A DNA stretch of 64,000 nucleotides from Pasteurellaceae bacterium (GTDB taxonomy: Bacteria; Pseudomonadota; Gammaproteobacteria; Enterobacterales; Pasteurellaceae). The DNA lies in the NCBI GenBank assembly GCA_030527795.1, contig JAUNAB010000006.1, positions 49,766 through 113,765 on the forward strand, written 5' to 3'. The notes below the pieces were generated by a model. It had not been told where the DNA came from and made no database searches. It saw only the letters and a program-made list of their open reading frames with translations. Below are positions 59,040-64,000 of the stretch, one piece after another; the stretch's first letter is position 1, and each line of letters opens with the position of its first letter. The position numbers were made by a program, and so were the translations under genes.

Positions 59040-59330
59040 TTATTGTGTTCGATTTTTTGCATTTTTATAGACTTCTAGCCCGTTACGTTTGCCCACGGCA
59101 AGGACAAGTACGGTTATTTCATTATCATTTACTTCATAAACTAAACGGTAGCCAGCCGATTTTAGTTTGATTTTATAAAGTGCGTGATGAAAGCCGTGTA
59201 ACCTGTCGCCGATAACGTGTGGATTTTCTAGGCGTTCAGCCAATTTCTTTTTGAATTGCTGCTTGATTGTATCGCCCAGTTTTTCCCATTCTTTCAGGGC
59301 GTTTCGGTTGAATGTCAGTTTATAGCTCAT
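59040..59330 (-). CDS. RelE/ParE-family toxin
   Basis: 96 residues with the RelE fold: YKLTFNRNALKEWEKLGDTIKQQFKKKLAERLENP, then GYRLVYEVNDNEITVLVLAVGKR. RelE toxins cut mRNA in the ribosome. The start overlaps the antitoxin gene by 11 bases, the usual order (antitoxin first). It would stabilise the island in the population. Confidence 0.9.
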   Translation of the reverse strand: MSYKLTFNRNALKEWEKLGDTIKQQFKKKLAERLENPHVIGDRLHGFHHALYKIKLKSAGYRLVYEVNDNEITVLVLAVGKRNGLEVYKNAKNRTQ

Positions 59331-59580
59331 CTATGTTTACCGCGACAACGTCCCTTTCTGCTTTACGTTTTAGTGCTAGTTTGCCTAATTCTACATCGTC
59401 CATTAGTTCGCAAAATAACTCAAACATATCAGGCGTTACACAGTAAAAAGCGGGTTCGTTACGGTTCAAAATAGCGACTGCGCCACTATTTTCAGTAGCA
59501 CTAGCGACAGTTCCCATAGGGTTACGTTTTAGGTCGGTAATGCTTGCTACGGTGCTAGTTAAAACTTGATGAATAGCCAT
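59320..59580 (-). CDS. Antitoxin of the RelE pair (Phd/StbD/RelB-like)
   Basis: 86 residues from ATG 59580 (MAIHQVLTSTVASITDLKRNPM), which follows an AAGGAAAA ribosome site; an in-frame ATG at 59652 adds a hydrophobic leader that is unlikely. The core AVAILNRNEPAFYCVTPDMFELFCEL is typical of the Phd/YefM/StbD antitoxins, which bind DNA with the N-terminus and the toxin with the C-terminus. Autorepression is expected. Confidence 0.87.
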   Translation of the reverse strand: MAIHQVLTSTVASITDLKRNPMGTVASATENSGAVAILNRNEPAFYCVTPDMFELFCELMDDVELGKLALKRKAERDVVAVNIDEL

Positions 59581-59740
59581 TGAATTTTCCTTGTTTATTG
59601 ATGAATACTGCTGATTACTCATCAATAATAGCACCGTTAAAAGTTTTTTCAATGATCTATTGTGCTGAAAATGCTGATATTTATCAGCATTTTTAGGGGG
59701 TAAATTAGAAAAACGAAGAAGGGGCTGTATGCCCCTTTGA

Positions 59741-60694
59741 TTAATGATTTAATGTGATATTTTCAATTAAAGCAACTGAGCGATAATCTTCAACAAGATA
59801 ATCAAGTTCTAGCTCAAAATAGTTTTCTAAGCGATTTTTGCTTGGATTATCTTCAATAAAACGGCGAATACTGCCTGATTTGATATAAATTGATAAATTA
59901 TCTAGCTGAGTAATCAAAACGCTATTCTCAGGGAAATAAGGCGCATTCATTAGTGTTACTCCGCCTTGTTGCTTATCGTAAATTTTATAAGTAGTGGTTG
60001 ATAGTGCGTTATTGACTGGAAAGTCTGGCAATACGTTACGACCACAAATCGCAACATAATCACCACTTAATTGACGTGGGCGTTCAATTTTATCTAACCC
60101 TGCGTTAATGACCGCGGTCAAATTATTGAATGATTGGCTTGTTGCATTAATTACTTGGCTTGCTCCTTGTTGGCGTATTTTTTGCAACCAACCGACCGCA
60201 ACATCTTGCGCAAATTTATTCTGATTTGAGTCTGATGTTATTGCCCGTTTTTCGCCATTAAATCCTGCTAATAATAGGCTATTGATGATGTTTTTATTGA
60301 GTAGATTATCAAAATGTTGATTAAATTCTTCAGTTAAATAATCGCGTAGCACATCTAATTTTGTATAGCTTATGCAGGTATCAATATGCATTGGCTGACA
60401 ATAGAATGTTTGTGGTGGTGTGATATAGCCTTTTGTGGGCTCACGATCCGCGTTATCAGTATTGGTGGTACTTGGCATTGGTAATTGAATGCCTAAACTT
60501 TCGCCTTGATGGTTCATTGGACGCACGATATTGATTAGACCTAATAAACTGTTATTTCTTAGCTGTTCTAACAAATTTATCTCGTATTGTAGATCCGTGT
60601 CAAATATCGTTAAATCGCCTGTTTTCTCAAGTTTCATTGATTTGGCATAATGCTCAATATAAGCGTTATATTTTTGTTTAGTTAATTTTTCCAT
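59741..60694 (-). CDS. P2 gpN-family phage major capsid protein
   Basis: 317 residues with the P2 major-capsid pattern in order: YNAYIEHYAK at the N-terminus, LGLINIVRPMNHQGESLGI near 51-69, LLAGFNGEKRAITSDSNQNKFAQ at 141-163 followed by DVAVGWLQKIRQQ, VAICGRNVLP near 214, APYFPENSVLITQLDNLSIY at 251-270, RRFIEDNPSKNRLENYFELE and LDYLVEDY at 298-304. It is about 40 residues shorter than P2 gpN (about 357), mainly through internal and C-terminal loss. It follows the Psu-like gene by nine bases. No scaffold/protease (gpO), portal (gpQ) or terminase (gpP, gpM) gene is present. A perfect GACCGCGGTCAA uptake-like word is inside the gene (60110). Confidence 0.88.
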   Translation of the reverse strand: MEKLTKQKYNAYIEHYAKSMKLEKTGDLTIFDTDLQYEINLLEQLRNNSLLGLINIVRPMNHQGESLGIQLPMPSTTNTDNADREPTKGYITPPQTFYCQPMHIDTCISYTKLDVLRDYLTEEFNQHFDNLLNKNIINSLLLAGFNGEKRAITSDSNQNKFAQDVAVGWLQKIRQQGASQVINATSQSFNNLTAVINAGLDKIERPRQLSGDYVAICGRNVLPDFPVNNALSTTTYKIYDKQQGGVTLMNAPYFPENSVLITQLDNLSIYIKSGSIRRFIEDNPSKNRLENYFELELDYLVEDYRSVALIENITLNH

Positions 60695-60703
60695 ATCGGC
60701 TAC

Positions 60704-61339
60704 CTATTTATAAATGTTATTGAATAATCTTTCAAAGCCTTTCGCTTGTTGGTTGAAACTTTCTGCGTGTAGTTGAGTTGGTCTTTTAGGCTCAAAACTA
60801 CCAGTCAGATTGCGAAATTTGTAAAACTCATCAATTGGCTTATCTGTATCGATTGCTTGTGCAATTTTTAGTTTGATAGTATTGACTGGTTCTTTGTCTC
60901 CGCTAAGTGCTAAATAAGTATAAAGATCACTCATTTCAGGTTTGATTTTTTCGATAATTTCATCACAAAGTGGATTGATTAATTGCTTAAAGATTTCGGC
61001 TCGCAGTTGGTACAACTGTGTGCGTTCTTTATATAATTCGACTTTGATTTGATAATATTTTTCGTCTAAATCTTCTAAAACAGCGGTGTAGTAGTCTATC
61101 CGTGCTTTAAATCCTGTATCTTCTTGTTTTAGAGTGAGATATTCATCAAGGCTTAAAGTGTTGACCGCGGTCAAATGTTCTTTGCTTTTGGCTTTGTTTT
61201 GTTGAAGCTCATATTGCAATGCGTTCAAAATGTTTTTGTTGTGGCGATATTCTTGTTCAAGCTCTTTTAATGTGCTTTCTTTCGCTAAATATGCGTTTTT
61301 TTTCTGTTGAAAATCTTGTTTAAGTTGTTCTATTGTCAT
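60704..61339 (-). CDS. Psu-like coiled-coil protein of the capsid operon
   Basis: 211 residues, strongly helical. The first 60 residues form a coiled coil (LKQDFQQKKNAYLAKESTLKELEQEY) that resembles the N-terminus of P4 Psu, the polarity-suppression and capsid-decoration protein. The later part (LINPLCDEIIEKIKPEMSDLYTYLALSGD) also has a Psu-like feel. The match is from memory and partial, and a scaffold or size-determination factor is an alternative. It overlaps the AlpA gene by four bases and precedes the capsid gene. Confidence 0.55.
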   Translation of the reverse strand: MTIEQLKQDFQQKKNAYLAKESTLKELEQEYRHNKNILNALQYELQQNKAKSKEHLTAVNTLSLDEYLTLKQEDTGFKARIDYYTAVLEDLDEKYYQIKVELYKERTQLYQLRAEIFKQLINPLCDEIIEKIKPEMSDLYTYLALSGDKEPVNTIKLKIAQAIDTDKPIDEFYKFRNLTGSFEPKRPTQLHAESFNQQAKGFERLFNNIYK

Positions 61340-61575
61340 AGGTTTTGCCCTTTGCTTAATTTCACTTTTTCAGCTATCCAGTTATCTATATCGCTTTCTA
61401 GCCAACCCACGCGATCAACGGTGAGTTTTATTGAGTGCGGAAATAAACCGCGGTTCATCAGCGAATAAATACTGGTGGTTTTTAATCCCGTGCGGTGTAT
61501 CACTTCGCTGATATTGATAAATCGCTCTTTTTGTTGTGTCACATTTATGCCCCTTAGTTTTTCGCTTGGTTTCAT
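61336..61575 (-). CDS. AlpA-family transcription regulator
   Basis: 79 residues with the AlpA helix-turn-helix RFINISEVIHRTGLKTTSIYSLMNRGLFPHSIKL and the C-terminal RVGWLESDIDNWIAEK. It is the first gene of the AlpA-Psu-capsid operon, overlapping the next by four bases, so it probably controls late expression. A palindrome lies 12 bases before its start. Confidence 0.88.
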   Translation of the reverse strand: MKPSEKLRGINVTQQKERFINISEVIHRTGLKTTSIYSLMNRGLFPHSIKLTVDRVGWLESDIDNWIAEKVKLSKGQNL

Positions 61576-61587
61576 ATCATTTCGTAT

Positions 61588-61610
61588 GTATTCGTATGCT
61601 GTATGAATAC
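61588..61610 (-). promoter_or_regulatory. Candidate operator of the capsid operon
   Basis: Arms GTATTC and GAATAC with inner TA pairs form a 23-base imperfect palindrome right before the AlpA start. A related CGTATG word precedes it. Confidence 0.45.
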
Positions 61611-62020
61611 ATCATAGAAAAAGGTCGTTTTTATGTCACTTTGTTAGGATTGTGGCTCGGTTTTTCACAGGATTAAGGGCAAAAAAGGAGATATCTGCAA
61701 AAAATTGGGTAAAGATGGAAATCGTGATAGTTTATTTGCGAAAATTAAGACTATAACCGTAGCGTTAATATGCGTTATTTTGCGTTGAAATGCGTTGTAA
61801 TAATGCTAATGCTTTAGTTAAAGCATAAAAGACGGTACAAGGCTTCTCATGGAGCTAGAATTTACGTTTAAAGCACTATTTTTAATGCGCAGGCGAGGCG
61901 AGGCTTTGTCTGCGTTTTTTCAGAAAAACTTTTAGCAGAAAATCTGACATTTTCTACGGCAGTTAAATTTAATTATTGCTATGTGTGGTATAATAAATAA
62001 GCAGAAAAAGGGAGAAAGCA
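61611..62020. other. 410-base gene-free stretch between capsid operon and secreted protein
   Basis: No coding frame. It should hold the promoters of the divergent units. TGCGTTATTTTGCGTTGAAATGCG-like GCGTT words recur near 61750-61800, and a GC-rich hairpin with a T run (CGCAG ... CTGCG TTTTTT, about 61889-61920) could be the end of a short RNA. P4 encodes its immunity as a small RNA in an equivalent place, so this is a candidate spot. Confidence 0.35.
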
Positions 62021-62284
62021 ATGCAATTATCTAAATTTATAGCAACGGTCTTAACCATAGCGATAGGAGTTAGTAGCAACATCGCGATAGCAAAATCAAA
62101 AGAGATAAGTAAACCAAAAAGAAGTCATACTGCTTGTAAGGTTGTTGCAGCATATTTAGCATATAAATACATCACCCGCGATAAAAGCGAAGATAAAAGT
62201 AAAGAGTTAAAGAATGCAAATATGCCCATCGATTCTTATGATAACGATGAAGAGTGTGAAGATGACGAATGCGAAGAAGAATAA
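62021..62284 (+). CDS. Small secreted acidic protein, 87 residues
   Basis: The only plus-strand gene of the island. A signal peptide (MQLSKFIATVLTIAIGVSSNIAIA) is followed by a short basic/hydrophobic part (ACKVVAAYLAYKYITRDK) and a very acidic tail (DNDEECEDDECEEE) with two cysteines. Ribosome site GGGAGAAAG. It converges on the integrase gene. Superinfection exclusion or envelope modification would fit, but nothing proves it. Confidence 0.6.
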   Translation: MQLSKFIATVLTIAIGVSSNIAIAKSKEISKPKRSHTACKVVAAYLAYKYITRDKSEDKSKELKNANMPIDSYDNDEECEDDECEEE

Positions 62285-62313
62285 AGGCGACAAAGTAGTC
62301 GCCTCTTGTTTTA

Positions 62314-63531
62314 TTATCCATTCTTACATCGTTCTACATAATCGCCCCATTTCTGCATAGCTTCTCTGCGCCGTTCTAAATATTCAGAACGATTATAAAC
62401 TCGGCTAACAGTATCACCAGTAGCATGCGCAAGGCAGGCTTCAGCAACAAAGTGATCAATATCAATCTCTGTCAAATATGTCCTAGCTGTTGATCGCATT
62501 CCATGAGAGGTGAATTTACCTACATACGAGCCATTATCAATGCGTTTAATTGCGCTATTTGCTGTTCCCTTGCTGCAATGGCACTGCTTATTGAGCCGAT
62601 TAGGAAAGACAAAAGGAGAGCCGTGATAATTCATTCTTTTCATTTCCTTAAGAACTAATAATGCCTGCGTTGATAGTGGAACAGAATGGGGCTTTTTCTT
62701 ATCCCTTAATCCTTTCATTTTATGAGCAGGGATATGCCAAATTTTCTTTTCAAAATCAATTTCTGACCATTCAACACTAACAGATTCGCAGGCGCGAACC
62801 ATAGTTAATAATTGCCATTCGATTAATAATTTAGTTTCTGGAAATAGCCTAGATTTTTCTAATAATTCCATAAAAGTCGGCAATTCAGCATATTGAATAG
62901 CTGGTTGATTTTTCCCATAAGGCTTTTTGAATTCCCCTTTTAAGCTAGAAATAGGATTGTAGATCAAATAGCCCATAAAAACAGCTCGATCCAATATACT
63001 AATAAAATGACCAATAACTTTGCGAACAGTATCGGGCCGTTCTTTGTACAAGGGGGTAAATTTTCCTATTACATCAGTTAAGTTGATTTCTGTTATTTTT
63101 AGTTCACCAAATGTAGGGAAAAGCCATAACTCAAGGCGTCCCCACAAATCTTTTAAAGTATAAGGTAAAACATCTAATGCTTTTTTAGCTTTCCAAATTT
63201 CAGCCATTTGTCTGACAGTAATAGAGCGTTTTTCTTCCTTTCTTGCCTGTTCTTGTTCATATTCGCAGGGATCAACATTATCAGCTAATAGAGAATTATA
63301 GCTTCTAGCTTTATCCCGCGCGCGGAGTAACGACACATCAGGATAACGACCAATGCTTTTCTTGATACGCTTTTTTGTTACAGGGTGAGAATAAATAAAT
63401 CGCCATAATTTTGTATTAGACGGCGTAACAACAATATAAAGATTATAACCATCAGCAACGATAAATTCTTTATCTGCAGATTTAAGTTTTTTGATTTGGG
63501 AATCGGTTAAAGGTTTGATTGATTTAGCCAT
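62314..63531 (-). CDS. P4-type tyrosine integrase of the island
   Basis: 405 residues, complete. The N-terminal DUF4102-like domain (KPLTDSQIKKLKSADKEFIVADGYNLYIVV; KSIGRYPDVSLLRARDKA) is followed by the SAM-like core-binding domain and the catalytic domain, with Arg in RACESVSVEW, HGMRSTARTYL, and Tyr in SRVYNRSEY. It is transcribed away from tRNA-Ser, whose 3' end it should use as attachment site. Confidence 0.94.
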   Translation of the reverse strand: MAKSIKPLTDSQIKKLKSADKEFIVADGYNLYIVVTPSNTKLWRFIYSHPVTKKRIKKSIGRYPDVSLLRARDKARSYNSLLADNVDPCEYEQEQARKEEKRSITVRQMAEIWKAKKALDVLPYTLKDLWGRLELWLFPTFGELKITEINLTDVIGKFTPLYKERPDTVRKVIGHFISILDRAVFMGYLIYNPISSLKGEFKKPYGKNQPAIQYAELPTFMELLEKSRLFPETKLLIEWQLLTMVRACESVSVEWSEIDFEKKIWHIPAHKMKGLRDKKKPHSVPLSTQALLVLKEMKRMNYHGSPFVFPNRLNKQCHCSKGTANSAIKRIDNGSYVGKFTSHGMRSTARTYLTEIDIDHFVAEACLAHATGDTVSRVYNRSEYLERRREAMQKWGDYVERCKNG

Positions 63532-63567
63532 TGTTAAAATCTCATTTTTAAGATGAAAATTTTACTT

Positions 63568-63620
63568 AATGTTCCATTCAAATTTAACATTGTTCCGTAT
63601 GGAACAATAACTGGAACATT
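63568..63620. promoter_or_regulatory. Nested GGAACA inverted repeats, integrase arm or operator sites
   Basis: Four half-sites: AATGTTCC (63568), ATTGTTCC (63589), GGAACAAT (63601), GGAACATT (63613). The inner pair is a perfect palindrome around GTAT, and each outer-inner pair flanks it symmetrically. The words match the left arm sites at 53580-53598. Being 40-90 bases before int, they could also repress it. Confidence 0.6.
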
Positions 63621-63634
63621 AAATCCTTACAATG

Positions 63635-63719
63635 ACAAACACCATTTGACAAAACAGACAGATAATTTTTAGGAAACTGTTGTTTTACAACAAATTTTTT
63701 GACAAAACAAACACCATTT
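63635..63719. repeat. Direct repeats beside attR
   Basis: ACAAACACCATTT occurs at 63635 and 63707, and TTTGACAAAACA at 63645 and 63698. They lie within 100 bases of the attachment core and may be further recombination or Xis sites. Confidence 0.4.
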
Positions 63720-63729
63720 TACACATAAA

Positions 63730-63743
63730 TGGCGGTGAGAGGG
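63730..63743 (+). repeat. Right attachment site (attR) in tRNA-Ser
   Basis: TGGCGGTGAGAGGG, the complement of the tRNA-Ser 3' end including CCA; identical to 53502-53515. Confidence 0.8.
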
Positions 63744-63819
63744 GGATTCGAACCCCCGATGCACTTTCGCACATACACGCTTTCCAGGCGTGCTCCTTCA
63801 ACCACTCGGACATCTCACC
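63730..63819 (-). tRNA. tRNA-Ser(GGA)
   Basis: 90 bases including CCA, with the long variable arm and anticodon GGA (loop CTGGAAA). Acceptor arms GGTGAGA / TCTCACC are intact, so the island restores the tRNA on integration. Confidence 0.96.
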
Positions 63820-64000
63820 AACAAGAGCGTGCATTATACGGTTATTCTATTTGTTGTCAATAATGAATGTGAATTGTTTTATAAGAAATACCGCACTGAT
63901 TCAAAATTAATCATTTGTAATAAAATTGTTATCATAATGTATAAATAAAAGGGGCTGTACTAGATAACTAGGGAAATCTAATTTCAGGTTAGAATAATCC

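Larger units (their letters stand above)
53502..63743. mobile_element. P4-like phage satellite with its own P2-type capsid gene, integrated in tRNA-Ser(GGA)
   Basis: The 10.2-kb island is bounded by a 14-base direct repeat, which is the 3' end of tRNA-Ser on the right and a lone copy on the left. It encodes an integrase next to the tRNA, replication, Ash/Icd-like, AlpA, toxin-antitoxin, Psu-like and capsid proteins, almost all on the minus strand. There is no terminase, portal, scaffold, tail or lysis gene, so it cannot be a full prophage. This is the layout of a helper-dependent satellite. All large genes are intact, so it may be functional. Confidence 0.85.

Noticed and set aside
53502..63743. 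Full P2-like prophage
   Set aside because: Apart from one capsid gene there is no portal, terminase, tail, baseplate or lysis gene, and the size is only about 10 kb.

Overview
The window is chromosomal DNA of a gamma-proteobacterium of the family Pasteurellaceae. The evidence is AT-rich coding, gene orders typical of the family (znuC-znuB divergent from mepM, pcnB-folK, ptsH-ptsI-crr, matP-lonH-fabA), very short intergenic spacers, a comEC/rec2 competence gene with a Sxy-type CRP site, and many copies of an uptake-sequence-like motif. The motif is not the classical AAGTGCGGT. It is AACCGCGGTCAAAA with a palindromic core (ACCGCGGT), found about 40 times inside genes and as inverted pairs behind genes. 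I cannot name the species from sequence alone.

Bases 1-39,500 are core genome: lolCDE (lipoprotein release), aroG, metC, the PTS phosphorelay ptsH-ptsI-crr, a DUF945 protein, metF, zinc uptake znuCB divergent from the murein endopeptidase mepM, a LysO-like exporter, dinB with a LexA box, a BOF-fold periplasmic protein, htpX, epmC, a PEBP protein, a two-partner secretion pair (ShlA/FhaB-type exoprotein plus its TpsB transporter), pcnB-folK, dksA, comEC, msbA-lpxK-ycaR-kdsB, a DUF937 protein, uvrC and pgsA.

Bases 39,600-44,500 hold a tRNA Gly-Leu-Lys cluster, then a second, near-identical tRNA-Lys with anticodon CTT. Behind it lies a decayed integrative element: a tyrosine integrase broken by two homopolymer frameshifts, a CAT-rich repeat field, three or four small unknown genes in a tight cluster, and a gene interrupted by one in-frame stop. 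A tRNA-Val closes the region. Core genes follow to 53.2 kb: accD-folC-fieF, a histidine phosphatase, clsA, matP, lonH and fabA. matP-lonH-fabA is the conserved gene order; MatP acts at the chromosome terminus, but the gene alone does not place this window there.

Bases 53,502-63,743 are an apparently complete satellite-like island of 10.2 kb in the 3' end of tRNA-Ser(GGA), bounded by a 14-bp direct repeat. It carries a P4-type integrase, matched GGAACA arm sites near both ends, an iteron field of CTGGGAAA repeats beside a DUF927 primase/helicase-type gene, an Ash/Icd-like protein, two AlpA-type regulators, a toxin-antitoxin pair, an unknown 347-aa protein and a short operon of AlpA, a Psu-like protein and a P2 gpN-type major capsid protein. 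No terminase, portal, scaffold or tail gene is present. It therefore looks like a P4-like satellite that brings its own major capsid protein and takes everything else from a helper. This is the most interesting system in the window.
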